NCBI RefSeq assembly: GCF_005938745.2
Contig: NZ_VCBX02000001.1
Coordinates: 1,135,501 to 1,199,500 of the forward strand
Reading direction: 5' to 3'
DNA length: 64,000 bases
Source of the DNA: Rhodococcus sp. KBS0724
GTDB taxonomy: Bacteria > Actinomycetota > Actinomycetes > Mycobacteriales > Mycobacteriaceae
Below the pieces are notes generated by a model. The model saw only the letters and a list, made by a program, of their open reading frames with translations. It was not told where the DNA came from and searched no databases. Each line of letters starts with the position of its first letter. The first letter of the stretch is position 1. Positions 34,045-42,493 of the stretch are shown in pieces. A program made the translations under genes and the position numbers.

Positions 34045-34080
34045 CAACCTAGCAACTGCAACCTAGCAAGTGCTTGGTTG
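34045..34080. promoter_or_regulatory. KstR2-type palindrome with duplicated half-site
   Basis: The 22-bp near-palindrome at 34059-34080 (CAACCTAGCAAG / TGCTTGGTTG) contains an exact match to the published KstR2 consensus AnCAAGnnCTTGnT at 34065-34078. The left half (14 bp, CAACCTAGCAACTG) is also tandemly present at 34045-34058 with one mismatch. Located 42 bases upstream of the SDR start and 63 before the VIT start. Consensus match by eye, from memory of the motif. Confidence 0.65.
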
Positions 34081-34142
34081 GGCTTGGTAGGGCAGGCTCA
34101 GATTGCTATCGCAGACGGGGCCGGAACCCTAATCTCAGTGAT

Positions 34143-34880
34143 ATGTCCGATAGCGTGCAGGTCGCCGGAGAAGTACCGAGTGACGGGTCCGAACCCCAGA
34201 TCCCCAGTCTCAACAACCGATTGAACTGGCTTCGCGCCGGCGTTCTGGGAGCGAACGACGGCATCGTGTCCACAGCGGGATTGGTGATCGGTGTTGCCGC
34301 CGCGACAACCGAACGTTCCGCGATCTTCACCGCGGGATTCGCGGGGTTGGTCGCCGGAGCGGTGTCCATGGCGCTCGGTGAGTACGTCTCGGTCAGTGCG
34401 CAACGCGATACCGAGCGTGCGCTGCTGAAGAAGGAGAAGCAAGAACTGCAGGAAATGCCCGAGCAGGAGTTCGCGGAACTTGTTTCGAACTACGAGGCAA
34501 AGGGTCTGAGCACCGAGACCGCCACGAAGGTGGCCGAGGAACTCACCGAACACGATGCATTCGCGGCGCACGTCGAAGTCGAGCTGAAGATCGACCCGAA
34601 CGATCTGACGAACCCGTGGCACGCGGCGATCTCCTCGGCAGTGTCCTTCACCATCGGGGCGGCCATCCCGTTGATCGCAATTCTCCTGCCGTCAACGGGA
34701 ACCCGGGTTCCCATAGCGTTCTTCGCGGTTCTTGTCGCGCTGGCGTTGACCGGCACGATCAGCGCAACGCTGGGCGGCGCCCGCAAGACGCGAGCGATCT
34801 TGCGTGTGGTTCTCGGCGGCGCCTTGGCGATGGCCGTGACGTACGGCGTCGGCCAGTTGGTGGGTACCGGGCTCGATTGA
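34143..34880 (+). CDS. VIT1/CCC1-family transporter
   Basis: 245 residues. Family members move Fe(II) or Mn(II) into vacuoles or across bacterial membranes. First helix WLRAGVLGANDGIVSTAGL with the conserved ANDGIVST, then TERSAIFTAGFAGLVAGAVSMALGEYVSVSAQRDTE spanning two helices; a cytosolic metal-binding loop of Glu-rich helices (LLKKEKQELQEMPEQEF), then three more helices. Full length. ATG 34143; divergent from the SDR gene and followed by a strong hairpin. Confidence 0.92.
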   Translation: MSDSVQVAGEVPSDGSEPQIPSLNNRLNWLRAGVLGANDGIVSTAGLVIGVAAATTERSAIFTAGFAGLVAGAVSMALGEYVSVSAQRDTERALLKKEKQELQEMPEQEFAELVSNYEAKGLSTETATKVAEELTEHDAFAAHVEVELKIDPNDLTNPWHAAISSAVSFTIGAAIPLIAILLPSTGTRVPIAFFAVLVALALTGTISATLGGARKTRAILRVVLGGALAMAVTYGVGQLVGTGLD

Positions 34881-34881
34881 A

Positions 34882-34925
34882 CTGTGCGCCTTTGTTAACC
34901 GCGGGCGGTTGACAAAGGCGCACAG
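34882..34925. terminator. Long convergent terminator hairpin
   Basis: 20-bp stem (34882-34901 with 34906-34925, one G-T pair) with a 4-base loop, between the VIT gene and the convergent universal stress protein gene. It can act for both. Confidence 0.88.
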
Positions 34926-34929
34926 CAAG

Positions 34930-35820
34930 TCAGGCGCGAGCGATCATCACCGGGCACGGAGCATGGTGCAGCAGGTTCTGGCTCGTCGATCCCATCACTG
35001 CGCCGGCCATAGCGCTTCGGCCGTGGCTGCCGACGACCAGAAGTTGGGCGTCGTCGGCGTATTTCAGCATGACCGGGGCGGCCGCGCCGGGTTCGCTGAT
35101 GCGAGTGACCGGCACGTCGGGATACTGCTCGGACATGCCCGCAAGGTTTTCGGCCAACAATGCGGACTCTTCTTGTTCGACAGCTTCCCAGTCGATGAGT
35201 ATCCCGGCGCCACCTTCACGGAAAGTCGACGCACCTTGCCAGGTGTGCACCGCGATGAGGGGTGCCTCGAATTCGTCGGCAAACCAGAAAGCATGCTCGA
35301 CGGCCTTCTTGCTCAACGGACTTCCGTCGATTCCGACGACGACAGGTCGCTGATCGGGCCCCGGGTGCTCGGCGGTACCTCGCCAGACGGTGACCGGAGA
35401 CGTTGCATGGTTGGCGACTTTGAGGGCGGTGGATCCGAGCAGACGCGAGCGCAGTGCACCGGCTCCGGTGGAACCCATGACGATCAACCGAGCAGTGGCG
35501 GCCGATTCGAGGATATGTGTCGTCGGCGGACCTGGAGCGATATTGGACTCGATGTCGAGGGAAGGGAATTTCTCTGCCACTGCGGTGGTCGCCGCGGCGA
35601 TGATCGCTTCGCCGTCCTCGCGGATCTGATTGAGGAACTGCGACTGCAACATCACAGCGGCGGGACTGTAGATCGGACCCTCCTGCGGCAGTGCATGCGC
35701 CAGGATCAGCCGTGCATTGACCACCTGAGCAACGGCGGCGGCCCATGTCGCGGCACCGACCGATGCTTCGGAACCGTCGACGCCGACAATGATGTCCTGA
35801 TGTCCGGCAAGTGTGTCCAT
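34930..35820 (-). CDS. Universal stress protein, tandem USP domains
   Basis: 296 residues, two USP domains (about 10-150 and 160-296). Each has the ATP-binding G-x2-G-x9-G(S/T) motif: GSTGAGALRSRLLGST and GSHGRSAMAGAVMGST. In mycolata such double USPs respond to hypoxia and dormancy; here no DevR box was searched for rigorously. ATG 35820 with GGGAG upstream; the frame extends 5' but into the CHAD gene region, so longer starts are rejected. Confidence 0.93.
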   Translation of the reverse strand: MDTLAGHQDIIVGVDGSEASVGAATWAAAVAQVVNARLILAHALPQEGPIYSPAAVMLQSQFLNQIREDGEAIIAAATTAVAEKFPSLDIESNIAPGPPTTHILESAATARLIVMGSTGAGALRSRLLGSTALKVANHATSPVTVWRGTAEHPGPDQRPVVVGIDGSPLSKKAVEHAFWFADEFEAPLIAVHTWQGASTFREGGAGILIDWEAVEQEESALLAENLAGMSEQYPDVPVTRISEPGAAAPVMLKYADDAQLLVVGSHGRSAMAGAVMGSTSQNLLHHAPCPVMIARA

Positions 35821-35869
35821 GCTTACTCCCTCACGCGGTTGGAGATTCGTCAGCTGTTCCGATGATGTC

Positions 35870-37405
35870 TCATCGCCACAGCGTTGCTGATGATTTTGCT
35901 GCTTCCTTCCATGTCTTCTCGAGCAAGGCGGCTTGCTCGTCTGCGATGTCGAGTTCGCGTCGGTACACCATTCCCAGGCTGAAACTGGTGAGTGACGTGT
36001 GTTCGTGCTCCGACGCCATTTCCAGAAGGTGGTGACCGGCGACCACGGAATCCTGGTGCTCGCCGAGTACATCCTGGAAGTGGTTGAAATGCTTGAGCGC
36101 TCGTTTGGCGCGATGTTTGTTCGACGGTTTCATCACTTCGATGGCGTACTTCATTCGCTTGGCGCCCTTGCGCGCTCGATGGATTCTCTCGTCGCGGTCC
36201 GCGCGTGACGTCGCCTTGGCGACTCTGTCGACTCGTTTGCCGACCTTGTGCGAGAGATGCCGCAAGGTGTTGGCCAATTCCTTGGACGAGATCTTCTTGT
36301 CGGCGCGCCGACCGACGGCGTCGAATTCCAGATCGACGACGTACGCGTCGAGATGATCGAGCAGTGTCAGGTAGCGCTCGGAGTTCAGTGTGTCGAGTGC
36401 AACTCCCTCGGCGGTTTCTGCTCGCGCAGAGAAGTATTCGTCGATCCGGGCCCGCACTGCCTCTTGTTCGGGCATGTCGATTTCGCTGAGGCGGTCGACG
36501 AGTCGCTGCCACTGCACCTCGACGTCGCGAGCATCACCGAACTTGCCGCCCAACCACCGAAGGTCGTCGATAAGTGCGTCCGTCCGTGGCGACTGTCCCG
36601 CGTACGACTGCAGTGCGCTGCGAATCCGGCGTGCGGCGACGCGAAAGTCGTGAACGGCTTCCTCGCTGCGCCTGCGGGTTCCGAGATCCGCGTCGATGAG
36701 TGCGCGGATCTGCTCGATCAGGTAGTTGCGCAGCAGTATGCGAGGAGTTGGTGACTTCGTGCTGGTGGATTCGGGCGCGGAGTACGGCGTGACGGAGGTG
36801 CCAAGCGCACGTTTGAGTTTGGACGGGCTTTCCGACCGCTCGAGGCCGGCGTCGAACAGCAGTGTTTCGATGGCATCTGCCAGTGGTTGCCCACCCGCCC
36901 CTTGCTCGACCTCGACTTCTTGCCACGTGGACTCTCCGGATCCGTCTGCCTTGCAGGCAATTACGGTGTCGGAAACAACCTCGGCGAGGAGCGTGCCGTC
37001 GGCGTCGTTGAGCCTGGTGCGTTCGCGGTCGGTGATGATCAGGGCGACGGGCACCAGGTCGTTACCACGAATGATCGCTCGGACCAGCGTTGACAACGCG
37101 TCGGGTACGGCCGTTTCGTCGTCGAATGGCAGTTGGATTTCAGTTCGGGCATCACCGGTGCCGGGGAGTTTCATGTGCCAGCCGGCGTCGTCGCCGCCCT
37201 CACGTTTGCGCAGCGTGATCTTCTCGGCGAGCAACCGGTAATCGGCGGTGTCGAAGTAGGTTGCGGAGAGTTGAATCGAATCGTGGACCGGTGCACCGGC
37301 TACCCCGGGTAGGTTGTTCAGCGCCGGAACTTCCTGCTCTGCAGGTGCTTCGTACTTGCGCTCGACTTCCTGGACGGCTCCGGGTACTGCATCGGTCTTG
37401 CTCAT
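35870..37405 (-). CDS. CYTH-CHAD domain protein
   Basis: 511 residues. N-terminal CYTH domain with the ExExK signature EVERK (residues 13-17), typical of triphosphate-tunnel enzymes; C-terminal CHAD domain (about 215-500) full of conserved His/Arg (HDFRVAARRIRSAL, HRARKGAKRMKYAIE, HFNHFQDVLGEHQD), which binds polyphosphate. The pair is a recognised actinobacterial architecture and likely handles polyphosphate or triphosphates. ATG 37405 with AGGAG upstream. Located 50 bases before the USP gene, same strand. Confidence 0.92.
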   Translation of the reverse strand: MSKTDAVPGAVQEVERKYEAPAEQEVPALNNLPGVAGAPVHDSIQLSATYFDTADYRLLAEKITLRKREGGDDAGWHMKLPGTGDARTEIQLPFDDETAVPDALSTLVRAIIRGNDLVPVALIITDRERTRLNDADGTLLAEVVSDTVIACKADGSGESTWQEVEVEQGAGGQPLADAIETLLFDAGLERSESPSKLKRALGTSVTPYSAPESTSTKSPTPRILLRNYLIEQIRALIDADLGTRRRSEEAVHDFRVAARRIRSALQSYAGQSPRTDALIDDLRWLGGKFGDARDVEVQWQRLVDRLSEIDMPEQEAVRARIDEYFSARAETAEGVALDTLNSERYLTLLDHLDAYVVDLEFDAVGRRADKKISSKELANTLRHLSHKVGKRVDRVAKATSRADRDERIHRARKGAKRMKYAIEVMKPSNKHRAKRALKHFNHFQDVLGEHQDSVVAGHHLLEMASEHEHTSLTSFSLGMVYRRELDIADEQAALLEKTWKEAAKSSATLWR

Positions 37406-37495
37406 CTGATCTCCTAGTGCGGTGCGGTGTGTCTGCGTCCATCCTTCCGGGTCCATCCTTCCGGTAACTGCGGCGCAGGGGAAGGGTGAGCGCTC

Positions 37496-38452
37496 TCAGG
37501 TGGGCCAGGCGAGCCTCATGCAGCTTTCGAATCGGCGGGTTTCGCCGCTGACGGGGTCGTCGAACTCGAGCACTCGCGACAGCAAGCGGAGTGGGTTCGA
37601 ATAGTCTTCTGCAGCAACGTCGTAAAAATCGGGGTAGAAGTTGTCGCCGTGAATGGGAAGTCCCACCGACGCCATGTGCAGGCGAAGTTGGTGTGTCTTT
37701 CCGGTATGCGGGATCAGCCGATAGCGCGCGAACTCGCCGTGCGTCTCGATCAGTTCGATGCGGGATTCGCTATTGGCGTCGCCGTCGATCTCGCGGGCTT
37801 TCAGGACTCCGCGTTCCTTGACGATCCGGCTTCGTACGACGGCGGGCGTCACGACGTCGGCGTCGTAGCGGGCGATTGCCTCGTATTCCTTGGAAACGAG
37901 GCGATCGGCGAACATCGTCTGGTAGCCGCGCCTGGCCTGCTGGTGCACGGTGAACAAGAGCAGTCCGGCAGTGACGCGGTCGAGTCGATGCGCCGGGCTG
38001 AGTTCAGGGAGGTCGAGGTCTCGGCGAAGACGAACCAGAGCGGATTCCGCGATGTAGCGTCCGCGCGGGGTGCTGGCCAGAAAATGGGGCTTGTCGACCA
38101 CGAGGATGTTGTCGTCACGGTGCAGGATGTCGATCTCGAACGGAACTCGTGTCTCGACAGGCGGGTCGCGGTACAGATAGATGAAGCGGCGAGGAGCAAA
38201 CGCTGTGTTCTCGTCGATTCCGATGCCCTTCTCGTCGACGACCTCGCGGGCGGCAACTTTCTCCCGCAGGCGCACAGCGTCCTGGGGGAACCGCTCGAGC
38301 AGATAGTCGAGCGTGGTTTCCCACGTTCCCGCGTCGGGTTGACGGATGCGGCTGGGGTTGAGGCCGTCGCGGACGGGGAGCGGAGATCGAGACACATCTT
38401 CGACGGTAGCGCTCTGGCCGGGTATTCGAGCCATCCGCGGCAGATAAGGCAT
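37496..38452 (-). CDS. RluA-family RNA pseudouridine synthase
   Basis: 318 residues from ATG 38452 (ATG 38434 also possible). Isomerises uridine to pseudouridine in rRNA or tRNA. Catalytic motif AHRLDRVTAGLLL with Asp158; also ILVVDKPHFLASTPRG and RYRLIPHTGKTHQLRLHMA. An N-terminal extension of ~90 residues (PSRIRQPDAGTWETTLDYLLERFPQ) lacks an S4 domain. Which RNA site is modified is not predictable. Divergent from the allantoin cluster. Confidence 0.9.
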   Translation of the reverse strand: MPYLPRMARIPGQSATVEDVSRSPLPVRDGLNPSRIRQPDAGTWETTLDYLLERFPQDAVRLREKVAAREVVDEKGIGIDENTAFAPRRFIYLYRDPPVETRVPFEIDILHRDDNILVVDKPHFLASTPRGRYIAESALVRLRRDLDLPELSPAHRLDRVTAGLLLFTVHQQARRGYQTMFADRLVSKEYEAIARYDADVVTPAVVRSRIVKERGVLKAREIDGDANSESRIELIETHGEFARYRLIPHTGKTHQLRLHMASVGLPIHGDNFYPDFYDVAAEDYSNPLRLLSRVLEFDDPVSGETRRFESCMRLAWPT

Positions 38453-38592
38453 GGACAATCGGGAATCGAGCTTGTGACGTCGAACACCGCACAGTGCTGA
38501 CCAGCACGTTCGGCCGTTCGTGTTACGCGTCTGAGTGCCGCCGTAACCTGAACGAAACTGCGAGCTAACCGAAGGTCTGCGACTATTGGTCG

Positions 38593-39837
38593 ATGACCGA
38601 GGCTCACCTTCCCGCAACTGTTCACGACAGATTGGCACAGTTGCTCGACCCCGTCGATTCGAGACTCGAAAGCCAGTACCCCGGCACCCGCGACGAGATT
38701 CAGCCGGTGCACACCGTGTACGTCAGCGCTGCCGACGCCGGCGTCGACACTCCGCGGTTGTGGGGTGAACAGGCAATCGAACTACTTGATGCCCACGTTG
38801 ATGTTTTTGCCGATCTCGACACCGAGAATGCACTCGATGATGTTCGTGTTCTGTTGGGTGACAAACCTGTCCAGGACTTGCGCATCGATTTCGAAGACGG
38901 GTACGGGCGACGCGAGGACCAGGAAGAAGATGCCGCAGCGCGGAACGCGGGTCGGACCCTGGCAGCGATCGGTCAGGATCCACACGGCCCGAGTTGGTGT
39001 GGCATCAGGTTCAAAGGGATGCCGGCGAGTGAGCGTCGGCGATCCATTCGCACTCTCGAACTAGTTCTGGACGCAGCCGGGGGAGTGCCGGCGGGGTTCG
39101 TCTTCACCGTTCCCAAACTTCGTGCGGTAGAGCAGGTTACCGCGACCGTTCTGTTGTGCGAGGAGCTGGAGAAGGCTCACGGGTTGGCAACGGGATCACT
39201 GCGGTTCGAGCTGCAGATCGAAAGCCCGCAGGCCGTGATCGCCGCGGACGGAACCATTGCGGTCGCGCCGGCCATTCATCGCAGCGAAGGTCGGCTGACC
39301 GGGTTGCACTACGGTACTTACGATTACAGTGCGGCTTGCGGAATTGCGTCACGTTTTCAATCTCTCGAACACCCCGTTGCCGATCATGCCAAAGCAGTGA
39401 TGCTCGCCGCTGCCGCGCAGACCGGAGTGTGGGTGTGTGACGGTTCCACCCAGATTGCCCCGGTGGGAACGCCGGAGATGATTCACGACGCCATCACTCG
39501 GCACCACCGACTTGTCATGCGATCGCTGGAGCGAGGCTACTACCAGGGTTGGGACATGCACCCGGGGCACCTGGTGACGCGATGGCTCGCGACGACGAAC
39601 TTCTACCGCAGCGCTTTGACTGCCGCGGCGCCGCGAATTCAGGCCTACCTCGATCGCCAGGGTGGGAGCGTGATGGACGAGCCGGCAACAGCGCAGGCCT
39701 TGGCCGCCGTTGTCCTGCGCGGGTTGGACGCGGGAGCCTTTGCCGAGGCCGGCGTTCTTGCTCTCGCGCCCTCTGCCGACACAGCCTCGCTACGAAGCTT
39801 GGTGGGACGTACCACTGTCAACACAGGAGTGAACTGA
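38593..39837 (+). CDS. DUF6986 / HpcH-HpaI-like aldolase in allantoin cluster
   Basis: 414 residues, DUF6986 family, structurally of the HpcH/HpaI aldolase, citrate-lyase and malate-synthase superfamily. Metal-site-like motifs: LRIDFEDGYG, FTVPKLRAVEQV, RFELQIESPQAVI, LHYGTYDYSAACG and GVWVCDGSTQIAPVGT. It is the first gene of an operon with allantoicase and allantoinase (gaps of 4 and 16 bases). The family members studied take glyoxylate-type substrates, so a role in handling glyoxylate or ureidoglycolate is plausible; this is inference. Confidence 0.8.
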   Translation: MTEAHLPATVHDRLAQLLDPVDSRLESQYPGTRDEIQPVHTVYVSAADAGVDTPRLWGEQAIELLDAHVDVFADLDTENALDDVRVLLGDKPVQDLRIDFEDGYGRREDQEEDAAARNAGRTLAAIGQDPHGPSWCGIRFKGMPASERRRSIRTLELVLDAAGGVPAGFVFTVPKLRAVEQVTATVLLCEELEKAHGLATGSLRFELQIESPQAVIAADGTIAVAPAIHRSEGRLTGLHYGTYDYSAACGIASRFQSLEHPVADHAKAVMLAAAAQTGVWVCDGSTQIAPVGTPEMIHDAITRHHRLVMRSLERGYYQGWDMHPGHLVTRWLATTNFYRSALTAAAPRIQAYLDRQGGSVMDEPATAQALAAVVLRGLDAGAFAEAGVLALAPSADTASLRSLVGRTTVNTGVN

Positions 39838-39841
39838 ATCT

Positions 39842-40828
39842 ATGACTATCACTGATTTCACCGCTTATCCAGATCTGGCGTTGCGGACGCTTGGCGGCGC
39901 TGTGATCTGGGCCAATGACGAAGCCTTCGCTGAGCGCGAAGCGCTGATCCGACCGGGAAAGGCCGGATATCAGCCCGCGACATTCGGCCACAAAGGGCAG
40001 GTCTACGACGGTTGGGAAACCCGTCGACGTCGAGTCGCCGGCCATGACGAGGCGATTGTTCGACTCGGTGTTCCGGGCGTCGTTCACGGCGTCGTGGTGG
40101 ATACTGCCTGGTTCAAGGGCAATTACCCGCCCGAGATTTCGGTGGAAGCGATCAGCGTCGACGGGTATCCGGATCCGGCAGAGTTGGCGGACTCGGCCGA
40201 GTGGCAGACGATTGTCGAGCGTTCCGCAGTCTCCGGTGACTCGGAGAATCCGTTCGACGTGAGCTCGGATCAGCGTTGGACTCACGTCAAGCTCACCATT
40301 TACCCGGATGGTGGGGTAGCACGATTCCGCGTGCACGGTGAAGCGCGTCCGGATCCGCGCTTCCTCGATGCCGGGCCGCTCGACCTTGCGGCGCTCGAGA
40401 ACGGTGGACGAGTCACGGACTGTTCCAACATGTTCTACAGTTCGCCGCAGAACATTCTGTTTCCCGGTAGGGCAGCGTCGATGGGTGACGGCTGGGAGAC
40501 CGCGCGCCGCCGCGACGACGGAAACGATTGGGTACAGGTGCAACTCGCGGGAGAAGGCTCGTTGAGTTTTGTCGAGATCGATACGTCGTACTTCCTGGGC
40601 AACGCTCCCGGCGCCGGTGCACTGACCGGACGCACGTCCCGCGGCGACTGGATCGAACTGTTGCCGCGCACCACGTTCCGCCCGGATACACGTCATCGCT
40701 TCCTGATCGACAGCGACGTCCCGGTTACCGATGTGCGCTTGGACGTCTTCCCGGACGGCGGACTCGCGCGGTTGCGTATTTTCGGAACTCTGACGCCCGC
40801 GGCTCGGGCTGTGCTCGAGGGTCAATAG
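39842..40828 (+). CDS. alc: Allantoicase
   Basis: 328 residues, two similar ~160-residue repeats typical of allantoicase (DLALRTLGGAVIWANDEAFAEREALI; GWETRRRR near 52 and GWETARRR near 220; both with the beta-sandwich HVKLTIYPDGGVARFRVHGE-type end). Hydrolyses allantoate to ureidoglycolate and urea. Its partner genes in the operon are puuE upstream in the pathway and the aldolase-like gene. The urea can feed the urease operon at the left end of the window. Confidence 0.94.
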   Translation: MTITDFTAYPDLALRTLGGAVIWANDEAFAEREALIRPGKAGYQPATFGHKGQVYDGWETRRRRVAGHDEAIVRLGVPGVVHGVVVDTAWFKGNYPPEISVEAISVDGYPDPAELADSAEWQTIVERSAVSGDSENPFDVSSDQRWTHVKLTIYPDGGVARFRVHGEARPDPRFLDAGPLDLAALENGGRVTDCSNMFYSSPQNILFPGRAASMGDGWETARRRDDGNDWVQVQLAGEGSLSFVEIDTSYFLGNAPGAGALTGRTSRGDWIELLPRTTFRPDTRHRFLIDSDVPVTDVRLDVFPDGGLARLRIFGTLTPAARAVLEGQ

Positions 40829-40844
40829 CTGTAAAGTTGTTGCC

Positions 40845-41759
40845 ATGAACAACTATCCGCGTGACATGGTGGGGTACGGCAAGAATCCGCCCCACCCGCA
40901 TTGGCCCGGCGACGCGCGGATTGCGGTCCAGTTCGTGCTCAACTACGAAGAGGGCGGTGAGCGTAACGTCCTCGACGGTGACGACGTCTCGGAGACGTTT
41001 CTGTCGGAAATGACTCCGGCGGAGGCGTTTCCGAACCGTCACATGAGTATGGAATCGCTGTACGAGTACGGATCTCGGGCCGGATTGTGGCGAGTTCTCG
41101 GCATCTTCGAGCGACGGGAGCTCCCACTCACGATCTTTGCGGTGGCGCGTGCCATGCAACGTAACCCTGAGGCGGTCAGCGCTTTTGGTGAACTGGGGCA
41201 CGAGATCGCGTGTCACGGACTGCGATGGTTGTCGTATCAGTCGGCGGACATCGAGCGTGAACGCGCAGATATGGCCGAAGCCGTCGAGATCCTGCGGGAC
41301 TTGACGGGATCAGCCCCGCTCGGGTGGTACACGGGACGAGATTCACCGAACACCCGCGAGTTGGTTGTCGAGCACGGCGGATTTGCCTACGACTCCGATT
41401 CGTACGCCGACGACCTGCCATACTGGGTCGATGTGCCCCGCGGAGACGAGTCGGTGAAGCATCTGGTCGTGCCGTACACCCTCGACACCAATGACATGCG
41501 ATTCGCTTCTCCGGCAGGTTTTCCCAGCGGGGATCAGTTCTTCGCGCATCTGCGTGACGCCTTCGACGTTCTGTACGCCGAGGGCGCCGCCGGGGCGCCG
41601 AAAATGCTCTCGGTCGGGCTGCACTGCCGCATAGTCGGTCGCCCCGCCCGCGCCGCGGCCCTCGAACGTTTCCTCGACCACGTGCAGTCACACGAGAAGG
41701 TGTGGATCACACGCCGGATCGATATTGCCGAACACTGGAAAGCCGTGCATCCCGCGTAG
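40845..41759 (+). CDS. puuE: Allantoinase PuuE (polysaccharide-deacetylase fold)
   Basis: 304 residues. Opens the allantoin ring to allantoate. Family signature: RDMVGYGKNPPHPHWPGDARIAVQFVLNYEEGGE at the N-terminus, MSMESLYEYGSRAGLWRVL, GHEIACHGLRW with the conserved histidine, GWYTGRDSPNTRELVV. PuuE is distinct from the metal-dependent AllB type. ATG 40845. It abuts the convergent racemase gene with no gap. Confidence 0.95.
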   Translation: MNNYPRDMVGYGKNPPHPHWPGDARIAVQFVLNYEEGGERNVLDGDDVSETFLSEMTPAEAFPNRHMSMESLYEYGSRAGLWRVLGIFERRELPLTIFAVARAMQRNPEAVSAFGELGHEIACHGLRWLSYQSADIERERADMAEAVEILRDLTGSAPLGWYTGRDSPNTRELVVEHGGFAYDSDSYADDLPYWVDVPRGDESVKHLVVPYTLDTNDMRFASPAGFPSGDQFFAHLRDAFDVLYAEGAAGAPKMLSVGLHCRIVGRPARAAALERFLDHVQSHEKVWITRRIDIAEHWKAVHPA

Positions 41760-42488
41760 CTAGAGTTCGTACGGCGCCAGTATGCCCGTGTAGGACTTCG
41801 GTATCGGGCGTGCAAATTCGTTCCGCTGGCTGGTCGACAGGCCGAGAGTAACGAGGGACTGGACCATCGTGGTGGCGGCTGCGACACCGTCGACTACTGG
41901 CACCCCGAGTTCGTCGGACAGGGAGCGGCACAGATCTGCCATTCCCGCGCAGCCCAGCACTATCGCATCCGAACCGTCCCGATCCAGGGCGTCGAAACAG
42001 GCTTCCAGGATTACCTTTCGGGAATCCGGATTCTGATCCAGGTCGAGTACCGGGATCTCGCACGAGTGGACTCCGAGACAATGTCGAGCCATGCCGTAAC
42101 GTTCGACCAAATCGGCTGCGCGACCACGGGTTCTACCGAGCGTGGTCACGACGGAGAACCCGCGGCCCAGAAAGCTGGCGTAGTGCATCGCCGCTTCGGC
42201 GATCGCGACAACCGGGCCGGTAGCCAATTCGCGAGCGGCGTCCAATCCGGGATCTCCGAAGCAGGCAATGACGTAACCGTCGACGCCGGCCATCTCACCG
42301 GCTGCGATTTCGGTGAGAATCCCTGGAACGCTGAGTGCTTCGTCGTAGTGGCTTTCGATGGACGCCGGACCGGTTGCGGGGCTGACCGCGTCGACGAACG
42401 TGCCCGGGCCTGCAACGGCCCGGGCACATTCCTCGATCTTGGCGGTCATCGCCCACGTGGTGTTGGGGTTGATCACCTTGATCTTCAT
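41760..42488 (-). CDS. Aspartate/hydantoin racemase-family protein, putative allantoin racemase
   Basis: 242 residues. Asp/Glu/hydantoin racemase fold with the two catalytic cysteines Cys76 (IACFGDP) and Cys180 (VLGCAGM). N-terminus MKIKVINPNTTWAMT is that of hydantoin racemases. Because the neighbours are allantoinase, allantoicase and an NCS1 permease, allantoin racemisation (as for HpxA) is the most likely job. Translated 5 bases after the permease stop. Full length. Confidence 0.88.
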   Translation of the reverse strand: MKIKVINPNTTWAMTAKIEECARAVAGPGTFVDAVSPATGPASIESHYDEALSVPGILTEIAAGEMAGVDGYVIACFGDPGLDAARELATGPVVAIAEAAMHYASFLGRGFSVVTTLGRTRGRAADLVERYGMARHCLGVHSCEIPVLDLDQNPDSRKVILEACFDALDRDGSDAIVLGCAGMADLCRSLSDELGVPVVDGVAAATTMVQSLVTLGLSTSQRNEFARPIPKSYTGILAPYEL

Positions 42489-42493
42489 GATGG

